This document shows positions 25,678-34,970 of a stretch of 64,000 nt of DNA, piece after piece. The position numbers were made by a program, and so were the translations under genes. The notes under the pieces are model-generated. The model saw only the letters and a list, made by a program, of their open reading frames with translations, was not told the DNA's origin and searched no databases. The DNA is from Defluviitaleaceae bacterium (GTDB taxonomy: Bacteria > Bacillota > Clostridia > Lachnospirales > WRAX01): the NCBI GenBank assembly GCA_009780415.1, contig WRAC01000005.1, positions 1 through 64,000 of the forward strand. The letters run 5' to 3'. Numbering within the stretch: the stretch's first letter is position 1; every line of letters starts with the position of its first letter.

Positions 25678-27914
25678 CCAATGGGGTTGTGACGCTTGAA
25701 GGCTCCGTTGAAAACGTAATTTTTAGGAATGATCAGAACGGATATACGGTTTTTGAAGTTTTAAGCGTTTCCGGCGGGGATTTGCCCGGCGCGGAAAGTA
25801 AGGTTACCTGCACCGCCTTTTTGCCCGATATCAGTACCGGCGAAAATGTGCGGCTGACAGGTAATTTTGTTATGCACCCCTCTTACGGGATGCAGTTTGG
25901 CGTACAAGCCTTGGAACGCAGCGCGCCTACCTCTGTCCCGGGGATTATTAAGTATTTGTCAAGCTCCGTAAAGGGCATCGGCGAGCGGACGGCAAAGCGC
26001 ATAACGGATATGTACGGCGCGGAAACGTTTGATATAATCGAGCGGCATCCCGATATGCTGGCAAAGGTACCGGGTATAACACATAAAAAGGCGCGGGCGA
26101 TAAGCGAATTGTTCAAGGAACAGAGTTCCCTGCGCCACACAATGATGTATTTGCAGCAGTTCGGCGTATCCCCGGCGTTTATAAATAAAATTTACAGGCG
26201 GTATAAGGAAGAGAGCATCGAAATCGTCCGGCGCAACCCGTACCTTCTTGCGGAGGATATCATCGGCATCGGCTTTAAGACTGCCGACGCTATCGCCGGA
26301 CGTGTCGGTATTGAGCCGGATTCGGAGTTCCGCGTCAGGGCGGGGATTAAGTTTATTTTAAACGAAGCCGCAAGGGGCGGTCATGTGTATTTGGAAAAGG
26401 ACGAGCTGTGCCGGGAAACGGCGGAGCTTCTGGGCGTGGACGGCGACACCGCGGAGAACGCGCTGCATAAATTGCAATTCGAACGGCAGGTTATGCAGGA
26501 CAATCAAAACGGGATAACTGCCGTTTATCTGAACAGGTATTTTTATGCGGAGAGTTTTGTCGCAAAGAAGCTGCTTGAGTTGAATTCCGGCGTTAAGAGG
26601 ACTATTATTGGCGAGGAAAATGAAATTTTCCGGCGGGAAGGCGGGTTTGCGCTGGCGGAATGCCAAAAGCAAGCGGTACGCGCTGCGTTTGATTCCGGCG
26701 TTTTGGTTATTACCGGCGGTCCCGGGACGGGTAAAACAACTGTAATAAATACATTGATATCCCTGTTCGACAAATGCGGCCTTACTGTAGAACTGGCGGC
26801 CCCAACCGGGCGCGCGGCTAAGCGCATGGAGGAAGCCGCCGGGCGGGAAGCCAAGACCATCCACAGGCTTCTGGGCATGAGCGGCGGCGACGAGGGCCGC
26901 GACAATAAGGTTGAGCGGGATGAGGACAATCCCATCGAGGCCGATGTTGTAATTATTGACGAAAGCTCGATGGTTGATATAACGTTGATGTATTATCTGC
27001 TTAGGGCTATTAAACGCGGCACAAGGCTTATCCTTGTGGGCGACGCCGATCAGCTGCCCTCCGTCGGGCCGGGCAATGTTTTAAAAGATATTATTAAGTC
27101 CGGCGAAATCGTTGTGGCGCGGCTTACGGAGATTTTCCGGCAGTCCAGAGAAAGCGCCATTGTGATGAACGCGCATCGCATAAATCAGGGAGAGCGTCCC
27201 GAGCTTAACGCCAACGGGCGCGGGTTTTATTTTATGACATGCAAAAGCATGGAGAGTGTGCAGGAGGCGATAACGGGCCTTGTGCGAGACAGGCTGCCGG
27301 GATACGCGAACGCAGACCCCCTGACCGAAATACAGGTGCTTACCCCCATGCGAAAATCCGGGCTGGGCGCGCAGCATTTGAACCATATATTACAGCAGGC
27401 GCTGAACCCGCCCGACTCAGGGCGCAGGGAGAAGGAGCTGGGCGGCTATATCCTCCGCGAGGGGGACAAGGTTATGCAGATAAAGAACAACTATAATCTG
27501 GCGTGGCGTACGGGTGACGGGGCAACCGAGGGAACGGGCGTATACAACGGGGACGGCGGGGTTATCGTTAAAATCGACGAGGACAGCGAACTGCTGCGCG
27601 TATGCTTTGACGGAGGGCGGCTGGTGGATTACGAATTCGGCAGGCTTGATGAATTAACGCCCGCATATGCCGTAACCATCCATAAATCCCAGGGCAGTGA
27701 ATATAAGGTTGTTGTAATACCGGTATTCAGCGGCCCGCCGCAGCTTATGACGCGCAACCTCCTATATACCGCCGTAACCCGCGCCAGGGAGCTGGTCGTA
27801 CTGGTAGGCCTGCCTGAAACTATGTACGCGATGGTGCGCAATAACCGTGAGGTTCGCCGTTTTTCGGCCCTTGACCACAGAATTAATAAGATTAAACATA
27901 TGATGGCTGATTAA
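25674..27914 (+). CDS. recD2: RecD2-type DNA helicase
   Basis: It is a 5'-3' superfamily 1B helicase acting without RecBC in Gram-positive bacteria. It has 746 residues: an N-terminal OB-like region, a helix-hairpin-helix region (VPGITHKKARAISEL near residue 130, then IGIGFKTADAIA), Walker A GGPGTGKTT near residue 348, Walker B IDESSMVD and the C-terminal motif AVTIHKSQGSEYK. Its ATG overlaps the rod-binding gene stop (ATGA) and its stop abuts the next methyltransferase start. Confidence 0.95.
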   Translation: MTNGVVTLEGSVENVIFRNDQNGYTVFEVLSVSGGDLPGAESKVTCTAFLPDISTGENVRLTGNFVMHPSYGMQFGVQALERSAPTSVPGIIKYLSSSVKGIGERTAKRITDMYGAETFDIIERHPDMLAKVPGITHKKARAISELFKEQSSLRHTMMYLQQFGVSPAFINKIYRRYKEESIEIVRRNPYLLAEDIIGIGFKTADAIAGRVGIEPDSEFRVRAGIKFILNEAARGGHVYLEKDELCRETAELLGVDGDTAENALHKLQFERQVMQDNQNGITAVYLNRYFYAESFVAKKLLELNSGVKRTIIGEENEIFRREGGFALAECQKQAVRAAFDSGVLVITGGPGTGKTTVINTLISLFDKCGLTVELAAPTGRAAKRMEEAAGREAKTIHRLLGMSGGDEGRDNKVERDEDNPIEADVVIIDESSMVDITLMYYLLRAIKRGTRLILVGDADQLPSVGPGNVLKDIIKSGEIVVARLTEIFRQSRESAIVMNAHRINQGERPELNANGRGFYFMTCKSMESVQEAITGLVRDRLPGYANADPLTEIQVLTPMRKSGLGAQHLNHILQQALNPPDSGRREKELGGYILREGDKVMQIKNNYNLAWRTGDGATEGTGVYNGDGGVIVKIDEDSELLRVCFDGGRLVDYEFGRLDELTPAYAVTIHKSQGSEYKVVVIPVFSGPPQLMTRNLLYTAVTRARELVVLVGLPETMYAMVRNNREVRRFSALDHRINKIKHMMAD

Positions 27915-29063
27915 ATGGACAACGGTCTGGAAAAATCTTTGAACGGCATAGCGGCAGCCGCGCCGGAAAAACTGGTATTAAGCGGCCCGGAAAAAGGGGC
28001 GGCTTTTAGGCGCGTAAACATAAGGCTGGGCAAACAAGGTTATCAGGTTGAGAAACTTACTGAAACCCAGGCATTTCATGAACGTATCGGCGAAGGAAAG
28101 CTTGCGGCGTATTTAAGCGGCTTGTTCGGAATGGGTTTTCGGCAGCTTCACGCCTGGGACGCGGACGGCAGGGAATATGCCGTGCGGGTTGCGAAATCCG
28201 GTAAGGTTATATCGAATAAACGGAATGCCGGGGTTAAGCCTGTTGAACGGACGGAGCATGACCGGGACAAACGGTATATTATTTCCGAGGGCGCGGATGT
28301 GCCGGCCTTTAGGGATATGGGGATTTTTACGGCATCGGGCAAAGTCGCCGCCAATATGTACGATAAATTCAAACAAATAAACCGATTCCTAGAAATAATT
28401 GATGATGTCTATAAATCCGGCGTCCCCAATCCCGTGCGCGTGGCGGACTTCGGGTGCGGCAAGAGTTACCTCACTTTCCTTGTTTATTATTATTTTACCG
28501 TAATAAAAGGGGTTTCCGCCGAAATAGTGGGGCTGGATTTGAAAGAGGATGTTATAAAGTCCTGCCGGGAAACGGCGGAACGGTACGGCTATACCGGGCT
28601 TTCCTTCAAACGCGGGAATATTGCGGAATACGATAATTTTCAGGCGGATTTGCTGATATCCCTGCACGCGTGCGACACCGCGACGGACTATGCCCTGTTC
28701 AACGCCGTTAAAAACAATGCGCGCGTAATTCTTGTATCCCCGTGCTGCCAGCATGAACTGAACGGGCAGATGAGGGCGGAAAACCTTGGCCTGTTCACGA
28801 GGTACGGATTGTTAAAGGAGCGCGCCGCCGCCGTTCTGACCGACGCGATACGCGCGAACCTGCTGACATACGCCGGATACAAGGTGCAGATACTGGAATT
28901 CGTTGACCTGTCGCACACACCGAAAAATGTGCTTATCCGCGCGGTTAAAGCAAATCTCCCCCGGGAAAATCGGCAGGCGGCATACGAAGAGGCAATGGCG
29001 GCAATAAAGGAATTTAACCTTGACCCGGCGTTTTTAAGACTTTTAAATGACATGAAATTTTAA
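27915..29063 (+). CDS. SAM-dependent methyltransferase of the METTL25/RRNAD1-like type
   Basis: It has 382 residues. A Rossmann methyltransferase core starts near residue 175 (VRVADFGCGKSYLTFLVYYY), followed by VGLDLKEDVI and, near residue 272, the signature SPCCQHELNGQM of the family with eukaryotic METTL25/RRNAD1. The N-terminal 170 residues form a further domain with substrate-binding potential (NIRLGKQGYQVEKLT). It begins immediately after the recD2 stop. The target (RNA or protein) is unknown. Confidence 0.82.
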   Translation: MDNGLEKSLNGIAAAAPEKLVLSGPEKGAAFRRVNIRLGKQGYQVEKLTETQAFHERIGEGKLAAYLSGLFGMGFRQLHAWDADGREYAVRVAKSGKVISNKRNAGVKPVERTEHDRDKRYIISEGADVPAFRDMGIFTASGKVAANMYDKFKQINRFLEIIDDVYKSGVPNPVRVADFGCGKSYLTFLVYYYFTVIKGVSAEIVGLDLKEDVIKSCRETAERYGYTGLSFKRGNIAEYDNFQADLLISLHACDTATDYALFNAVKNNARVILVSPCCQHELNGQMRAENLGLFTRYGLLKERAAAVLTDAIRANLLTYAGYKVQILEFVDLSHTPKNVLIRAVKANLPRENRQAAYEEAMAAIKEFNLDPAFLRLLNDMKF

Positions 29064-29110
29064 TTTGACATTGATATAAAGGGGTATTATAATTGTTAAG
29101 GTGATGGGAG

Positions 29111-29866
29111 ATGAACGAAGCCAGATTTGACGGAATGGGGAAGGAATATTCACAATTCCGCCCGTGCTATCCGGATGCCTTCATGGATTATTTATACTCT
29201 GATATCGGAATGGCGGAATGCGGTGCCGTCGCTGATATAGGCTCCGGCACGGGGATACTGACCAAACAGCTTCTTCTGAAGGGGAGCCGGGTATACGCTG
29301 TTGAACCTAATGACAGTATGCGCGCGGTTGCCGAGGATGATTTAAAGGCCTTTACGTATTTTTATTCGTATAACGGAACGGCTGAAGACACGGGGCTGCT
29401 TGATGGATGTGTCGATTTCGTTACGGCGGCGCAGGCGTTCCATTGGTTTGACAGGCGGCGTTTTAAGGCCGAGTGCGGGCGGATACTAAAGCCCGGCGGG
29501 AAAGTAATCCTGGTTTGGAACAGGCGTGACGAAAGCAGCGTATTGGTTCAGGAAACGGATATTATCCATAAGGAATACTGCCCGGACTTCAAGGGTTTTT
29601 CCGGCGGTATGCGCGGAGCCGGGAACGCAGGCGAATTCAATGATTTCTTCGTTAACGGGTATGAGGCAAAGGTATTTGAAAACGGTCTGGAATATACCGA
29701 GCAAGGCTTTATCGGGCGCAATCTTTCCGCTTCATATGCGTTGAAGGAAGATAACCCGCGATATGCCGATTATATCCGCGAATTGAAAGCGGTTTTCGCA
29801 AATCATTCAAAAGACGGCATTTTGGTAATGCCAAACCAGACGCATAGTTTTACGGGTAATGTATAG
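29111..29866 (+). CDS. Class I SAM-dependent methyltransferase
   Basis: It has 251 residues. The SAM site is VADIGSGTGILTKQLLLKG near residue 41, followed by VYAVEPNDSMRAVA and, near 111, AQAFHWFDRRRF, as in the Methyltransf_11 group (similar to trans-aconitate- or ubiquinone-type enzymes). The C-terminus (ILVMPNQTHSFTGNV) is short. It stands 47 bases after the previous methyltransferase and before the threonine T-box. The substrate is unknown. Confidence 0.85.
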   Translation: MNEARFDGMGKEYSQFRPCYPDAFMDYLYSDIGMAECGAVADIGSGTGILTKQLLLKGSRVYAVEPNDSMRAVAEDDLKAFTYFYSYNGTAEDTGLLDGCVDFVTAAQAFHWFDRRRFKAECGRILKPGGKVILVWNRRDESSVLVQETDIIHKEYCPDFKGFSGGMRGAGNAGEFNDFFVNGYEAKVFENGLEYTEQGFIGRNLSASYALKEDNPRYADYIRELKAVFANHSKDGILVMPNQTHSFTGNV

Positions 29867-29879
29867 TATATATTTAACA

Positions 29880-30105
29880 CATTGACGGGGACAGAGGCCG
29901 GAAGCAAAGAAAAACAGAGAATAACGGCAGAGCTGAAAGCCGCTGTGACAAACAGGCCGAAACCACCTCCGAGTGGCTTTAATAGAGTCCGTTGATTACG
30001 TTATAATCTATAGAGAGGCATATTATTTGGTATGCAATTTGGGTGGAACCGCGGGAGATGTCCCGTCCCTTGTTTATGACAACGGACGCGGGCATTTTTA
30101 ATTTA
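29880..30105 (+). promoter_or_regulatory. T-box leader specific for threonine tRNA
   Basis: GGGTGGAACCGCGG is at 30041-30054. Its TGGA would pair with a tRNA end having discriminator U. The probable specifier ACC, followed by A, is at 29962-29964, after the stem I segment from 29900. A terminator stem (CCCGTCC with GGACGCGGG, then CATTTTT) ends near 30100. A clear -35/-10 pair before it was not found. The first gene after it is not thrS but the acetyltransferase gene, so both genes should respond to threonine-tRNA charging. Confidence 0.92.
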
Positions 30106-30123
30106 TATTAAAGGAGCGTACAT

Positions 30124-31341
30124 ATGGAAATACGCAAAATAAAGAACCATGAAGAGTTTGACTTAACTAAGATCGGGCACATCTGCTTCAGCGTCCCGGG
30201 GCAAAAGGACGTTGACAAAGAAGCCTTCGTTTCCCGCATGAAATCAGAGGACGCAAGCTGGAACCCCGACGCGGAGAAAACAGGGGACTATGCCGCGTTT
30301 ACCGGCGGCTATATGGTCGGCGCCGTGTTAACTCCCGAATACACCGTTTATTTCGACGGCGGGCAGTATAATATGCGCGGCATCGGCGGCGTCTGCGCTT
30401 TGCCGGCTTATCGCAAGCAAGGGGTCGTCCGCGGGATTATGGAGCGGGTTTTACGGGATATTTACAACGATGGCGCTGTTTTTTCCGTACTGTATCCGTT
30501 CAGCTTCGATTTCTACCGCAAGATGGGTTACGAATGCGCGCTGGCTATGACCACATATGATGTCAAAATCACGGCTTGCCCGGAGGGGGATTTCGGAGGT
30601 TCCTTCATTTTATGCGAAACAAGGGCTCACTTTAACGATGCCGCCGCGGTTTACAGCACGTACGCCGAACGTTCCGCCCTTGCCGCCGTCCGCAATGACT
30701 CCCGCTGGGACGCCATTTTTACAAAGAAACCCTCCGTAGACGGGATTACCACCTATATATGGAAGGATAACGACGGCAAACCCCGCGCTTATATTACCTA
30801 TGAGATCGGTAAAAACGAAGGCGAAATGTTTCTTGACGTAAAGGAGCTGTGCTTCACGGACAGCACGGCGCTCCGGGCCTTGATCAGCTTCGTGCGCGGC
30901 TCGTTCCTGGGATTTTACGGCTTCATGCGCATAACCGTCCCCGCCGGCGCGGATATCCGCTTTTTGTTCACCGAGCATAACTCCATTAAGGGAACGACCA
31001 ATTTCAGGGGCATGACGCGTATCGTGAACGTGAAAAAGACCTTTGAAGCCGTGAAAGCTAAGGGTTTTGGCGTGGCCTATATCGAGGTGACCGACAGGCA
31101 AATCCCCGAAAACAACGGCTGCTGGCGCGTTGAATCCGGCGAGGGCGGCATTAAGGCGGAAAAAGCTGACGGTGTGAATCCGTGCATGTCGGCGCCGGTC
31201 TGCGCGCTGAGCGCGATGCTTACCGGGGTTATAGACTTTGAGCATGTTGATTTTTTCCCCGCCGTTACCGTTAACGGGAACAGGGATATGCTCTCCGGCC
31301 TGTTCTGCAGCAGAACCAATTTTCTCTATGAGTATTTTTAA
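30124..31341 (+). CDS. Eis-like GNAT N-acetyltransferase
   Basis: It has 405 residues. An N-terminal GNAT domain carries the acetyl-CoA loop (GGVCALPAYRKQGVVRGIM near residue 95) and FDFYRKMGYE, which holds the Tyr used as general acid in Eis enzymes. A second GNAT-like part and a C-terminal SCP2-type domain follow, and the chain ends in Phe (FLYEYF), as in Eis, where the terminal carboxylate is catalytic. Family members acetylate amines, including aminoglycosides. It is placed between the threonine T-box and thrS, 17 bases before thrS; the meaning of this link is unknown. Confidence 0.85.
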   Translation: MEIRKIKNHEEFDLTKIGHICFSVPGQKDVDKEAFVSRMKSEDASWNPDAEKTGDYAAFTGGYMVGAVLTPEYTVYFDGGQYNMRGIGGVCALPAYRKQGVVRGIMERVLRDIYNDGAVFSVLYPFSFDFYRKMGYECALAMTTYDVKITACPEGDFGGSFILCETRAHFNDAAAVYSTYAERSALAAVRNDSRWDAIFTKKPSVDGITTYIWKDNDGKPRAYITYEIGKNEGEMFLDVKELCFTDSTALRALISFVRGSFLGFYGFMRITVPAGADIRFLFTEHNSIKGTTNFRGMTRIVNVKKTFEAVKAKGFGVAYIEVTDRQIPENNGCWRVESGEGGIKAEKADGVNPCMSAPVCALSAMLTGVIDFEHVDFFPAVTVNGNRDMLSGLFCSRTNFLYEYF

Positions 31342-31358
31342 ATGAAAGGATAAAAAAC

Positions 31359-33257
31359 ATGATTACTCTGACATTGAAAGACGGCAAGGAGCTTATGTTA
31401 GAAGCCGGGTTGTCCGTTTACGACATAGCCGGAAGGCTCAGCGAAGGCTTACAGCGCAACGCTCTGGCGGCTCTGGTTGACGGCGGGCTTTCGGATCTGC
31501 GCGCGGTTCTTGACAAGGACGCATCCTTGGAAATCCTGACCTTTAACGACGAAGGCGGTAAATGGACGCTTAGGCATACCGCGGCGCATTTGCTTGCCCA
31601 AGCCGTGCTGAACCTTTACCCCGGGACGCTGCTTGCGATTGGCCCCGCCATCGACGACGGGTTTTACTACGATTTTGAATTCGCCAAACCCCTTACGGCT
31701 GATGAATTGCCCGCCATTGAGGACGAAATGAAACGCCTTGCTAAAACCGGAATGAAGCCTAAACGTTACGCCCTCTCCCGCGCCGATGCCTTAGAGTCCG
31801 TAAAAAACGAGCCCTATAAGACCGAGCTGATAACCGACCTGCCCGAGGGCGAGGAGATTTCGTTCTACGAACAGGGCGGCTTCACCGACTTATGCGCCGG
31901 GCCGCATGTGATGGACACGAAGGCCGTGAAAGCCGTAAAGCTTACGTCCGTCGCCGGGGCATATTGGCGCGGCAGCGAAAAAAATAAGATGCTTACGCGT
32001 ATTTACGGCACGGCTTATACAAAGCAAGCGGATTTGGACGCTTATCTGGAGCGGCTGGAGGAAGCCAAGAAGCGCGACCACCGTAAGCTTGGGAGGGAGC
32101 TGTCGCTCTTTGCCATGCTTGACGAGGGTCAGGGATTTCCGTTTTGGCTGCCCAACGGGCTTATCCTTAAAAATATCCTGACCGATTATTGGCGCGGAGT
32201 GCATAAACGCGAGAATTATATGGAAATCTCCACACCCCTAATGCTGGACGCGAATCTTTGGGATGTCAGCGGACATAGGAAAAGCTTTGGCGAAAAAAAT
32301 ATGTACGCAACCAAGATTGACGATTACGAATATTTTATGAAACCCATGAACTGCCCGGGCGGTATACTCATTTATAAGCAGGACTTACATTCCTACCGCG
32401 AGTTTCCACTGCGTATAGGCGAATTGGGTATCGTCCACCGCCACGAGAAATCGGGGACGCTCCACGGGCTGATACGTGTGCGGAGCTTTACGCAGGACGA
32501 CGCGCATATATACATTACGCCCGATCAGATCAAAGACGAGGTTAAGCATGTAATGGGCTTAATGGACGAGATATACGGGACTTTCGGGTTTACCTATAAA
32601 TTGGAGCTGTCAACGAGGCCTGAAAATTCCGTGGGTACGGACGAGATGTGGGAGAACGCCACGAACGCGCTGCGCGAAACATTGGAAGAAACGGGCAAGG
32701 TTTATAAGGTAAACGAGGGCGATGGGGCGTTTTACGGGCCTAAGATAGATTATCACCTGACGGACGCTATCGGGCGCACCTTTCAATGCGGTACTATACA
32801 GCTTGATTTCAATCTTCCCGAACGGTTCGGAATGGAATATGTCGCGCCCGACGGCAGCAAACAGCGCCCGGCAATGATCCACCGCACGATTTACGGGGCG
32901 CTTGAACGCTTTTTGGGCTTGCTGATTGAGCATTACGCCGGACAGTTCCCGCTGTGGCTTTCGCCCGTGCAGGCTATCGTTCTGCCTATCTCCGACAAAT
33001 TCCTTTCCTACGCCCGGTCCGTCGAGAACCGCTTAAACGCCGAGGGCTTCCGCGTCGAGACAGACCGGCGCCAGGAAAAAATCGGTTATAAAATCCGCGA
33101 GGCGCGTAACCGCCGCATCCCATATATCCTGGTAGTGGGCGAGGCTGAAGAGGCCGCGAACACCGTATCCCTGAGAAGCCGTGAGGGCGACGAAGGGGCG
33201 CAGGCCGCGGACGCTGTGATTTCGCGTATGCGTGACGAGGTGAAGGAGAAGAGGTAA
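31359..33257 (+). CDS. thrS: Threonyl-tRNA synthetase
   Basis: It charges threonine onto its tRNA and edits serine. It has 632 residues: a TGS domain (residues 1-60), an editing domain with RHTAAHLLAQAV near residue 70, and a class II core with MNCPGGILIYKQ, motif 2 RIGELGIVHRHEKSGTLHG and motif 3 near SPVQAIVLPIS. GAAAGGA precedes the ATG. It is the second gene after the threonine T-box. The stop abuts the next ATG. Confidence 0.97.
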   Translation: MITLTLKDGKELMLEAGLSVYDIAGRLSEGLQRNALAALVDGGLSDLRAVLDKDASLEILTFNDEGGKWTLRHTAAHLLAQAVLNLYPGTLLAIGPAIDDGFYYDFEFAKPLTADELPAIEDEMKRLAKTGMKPKRYALSRADALESVKNEPYKTELITDLPEGEEISFYEQGGFTDLCAGPHVMDTKAVKAVKLTSVAGAYWRGSEKNKMLTRIYGTAYTKQADLDAYLERLEEAKKRDHRKLGRELSLFAMLDEGQGFPFWLPNGLILKNILTDYWRGVHKRENYMEISTPLMLDANLWDVSGHRKSFGEKNMYATKIDDYEYFMKPMNCPGGILIYKQDLHSYREFPLRIGELGIVHRHEKSGTLHGLIRVRSFTQDDAHIYITPDQIKDEVKHVMGLMDEIYGTFGFTYKLELSTRPENSVGTDEMWENATNALRETLEETGKVYKVNEGDGAFYGPKIDYHLTDAIGRTFQCGTIQLDFNLPERFGMEYVAPDGSKQRPAMIHRTIYGALERFLGLLIEHYAGQFPLWLSPVQAIVLPISDKFLSYARSVENRLNAEGFRVETDRRQEKIGYKIREARNRRIPYILVVGEAEEAANTVSLRSREGDEGAQAADAVISRMRDEVKEKR

Positions 33258-33713
33258 ATGAGGCGAACGGACAGGGAAAGAGACGCCGCTTTTGCTTTTG
33301 ACGTGCTGAGGGATTGCGAATACGCGACCCTTGCCACCGTTAACGCGGACGGAACGCCGTATTGCATACCCATATCTATCGTTTTGGTTGATAAAAGCGT
33401 ATATTTCCATTGCGCGGCGGAAGGGCGCAAATTGGACAATATCGGAAAGAACAACGCCGTTTGCATCAGCGGCGCGCGCCATACAAAGCTTTTACCCCAT
33501 AAATATACAACGGAGTATGAAAGCGCGGTTGCTTTTGGAAAATGTGATATAATAACCGATGAAGCGGAGAAAATATCGGCGCTTAGGGTTATTTGTGAAA
33601 AATACGCTCCGGGCAATATGGGCGGCTTTGACGAAAAGATAGCCCAATTATTGCACAGAACCTTGGTTTGTAAGGTAACTATCGAAGAAATAACCGGCAA
33701 GGCCAACATGTAG
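33258..33713 (+). CDS. Pyridoxamine 5'-phosphate oxidase family flavin-binding protein (NimA-like)
   Basis: It is a 151-residue split-barrel protein. The sequence LRDCEYATLATVNADGTPYCIPISIVLVD is typical of the NimA-like branch, which includes nitroimidazole reductases, and HCAAEGRKLDNI with AVCISG forms the flavin cradle. It starts immediately after thrS. FMN is expected as cofactor; the substrate is not known. Confidence 0.85.
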   Translation: MRRTDRERDAAFAFDVLRDCEYATLATVNADGTPYCIPISIVLVDKSVYFHCAAEGRKLDNIGKNNAVCISGARHTKLLPHKYTTEYESAVAFGKCDIITDEAEKISALRVICEKYAPGNMGGFDEKIAQLLHRTLVCKVTIEEITGKANM

Positions 33714-33732
33714 TATTAATGGCGGTGATTTT

Positions 33733-34896
33733 ATGCATTTACAGGATAAAGTATGGCTGATGGTTAATTCCGCGCGTTTTGACGTGTCGGAAGAGGATGT
33801 TTTCTTTGAGTCCAATCTTAGCGGCGGCGGATGCGCGAAATTACCGCCGCCGAACAAGGTGCCGAAGGTCTTTATGACCAACGAATGCGCGTTTAACTGC
33901 CAATACTGCACATGCCGCAGGTCAAACGAGGAGCGCCGGAACTTTGTTTTGCCGCCCAAGGAATTGGCTGATATTGCTGTGAAGGGGGCCGCCGCGAACG
34001 CTGCCGGCATATTTCTGACATCGGCGGTTTATAAGTCCCCCGATTATACGCAGGAGCTGATAAACCGCACACTGCTTGAAATACGCGGCTCACACGGATA
34101 CAAGGGTTACCTGCACGCGAAGATCATGCCCGGTGTGGACGAAAGGCTGATATACGAAGCCGGGCTTTTAGCGGACAGGCTGAGCGTAAACATTGAGCTG
34201 CCGCACAGCTCGGGTTATCAAACCATAGCGCGGCAAAAAAGCAGGGAGAACATCCTGCGTCCCATGGGAGCTATCAGCAGGATGATCAGGGATTTAAACG
34301 GAACCCAATTCGCCCGCAGCCAGATTACCCAGCTTATGGTAGGCACGATGGACGAGGATGACCGCACGATTATAACCTTGTCGGAGGCTATGTATAAGAA
34401 ATACGGCCTTAAACGCGTCTACTACAGCGCGTTTTGGCCCGTGCAAGCCACATCGGCGCTGCCGGAAAACAACACCCCGATATGGCGCAGAAACCGCCTG
34501 TACCAGGCCGACAGGCTTCTCGCCCTGTACGGCATGACCGCGGAAGAACTTGCGCCGGGAAACACCCCGTTTCTGGAGCATGACATAGACCCCAAAACAG
34601 CGTGGGCTTTACGTAACTTGCAATTATTCCCAATCGAAATAAACAAGGCCGATTACGAAATGCTTTTGCGCGTCCCGGGCATCGGCGTAACCGGCGCGAA
34701 ACGGATAATCCAAGCCCGCAGATACGGACGCGTAACACCGGAAATATTAAAGAAAATGCGCGTATCATTAAAAAACAGCCGTTATTTCCTGACATTCAGC
34801 GGCAAATATTACGCAAGCCCTGCCCCCGGCAACGAAATGTTAAGGGCAAGGCTGTCCAGTGTTGCTGTCAGGCCGGAGCAGTTGTCATATTTATAA
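33733..34896 (+). CDS. Radical SAM protein of the putative DNA modification/repair type with helix-hairpin-helix
   Basis: It has 387 residues. The 4Fe-4S site CAFNCQYC (CX3CX2C) is near residue 54, with a further Cys two residues on (CQYCTC). The barrel contains GIFLTSAVYKSPDYTQELI and RLSVNIELPHSSG. A C-terminal helix-hairpin-helix (LLRVPGIGVTGAKRIIQARR, near residue 316) points to DNA binding. The match is the family named putative DNA modification/repair radical SAM protein, which usually has a uracil-DNA-glycosylase-like partner gene next to it. No such partner is visible here within the window. Confidence 0.88.
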   Translation: MHLQDKVWLMVNSARFDVSEEDVFFESNLSGGGCAKLPPPNKVPKVFMTNECAFNCQYCTCRRSNEERRNFVLPPKELADIAVKGAAANAAGIFLTSAVYKSPDYTQELINRTLLEIRGSHGYKGYLHAKIMPGVDERLIYEAGLLADRLSVNIELPHSSGYQTIARQKSRENILRPMGAISRMIRDLNGTQFARSQITQLMVGTMDEDDRTIITLSEAMYKKYGLKRVYYSAFWPVQATSALPENNTPIWRRNRLYQADRLLALYGMTAEELAPGNTPFLEHDIDPKTAWALRNLQLFPIEINKADYEMLLRVPGIGVTGAKRIIQARRYGRVTPEILKKMRVSLKNSRYFLTFSGKYYASPAPGNEMLRARLSSVAVRPEQLSYL

Positions 34897-34913
34897 ATAC
34901 GAAACAGAAGGGT

Positions 34914-34934
34914 CAAGGGACGAATGTCCCTTGC
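34914..34934. repeat. Small hairpin resembling the REP-like family
   Basis: CAAGGGACGAATGTCCCTTG is a near-perfect hairpin just after the radical SAM stop codon. It shares GGGACGAA with copy d. It precedes the terminator at 34941. Confidence 0.5.
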
Positions 34935-34940
34935 GGGGGT

Positions 34941-34970
34941 TTGGGGGCGGCGTCCCCAAGGTTTTATTTA
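34941..34970 (+). terminator. Intrinsic terminator after the radical SAM gene
   Basis: TTGGGG (34941-34946) pairs with TCCCCAA (34953-34959) around GCGGCG, followed by GGTTTTATTTATTT. The T run overlaps the last codon of the convergent corrinoid protein gene. Confidence 0.75.

Noticed and set aside
29880..29960. A tRNA-like gene before the acetyltransferase
   Set aside because: The segment is stem I of the T-box; no cloverleaf with CCA-proximal stem or T-loop could be drawn.
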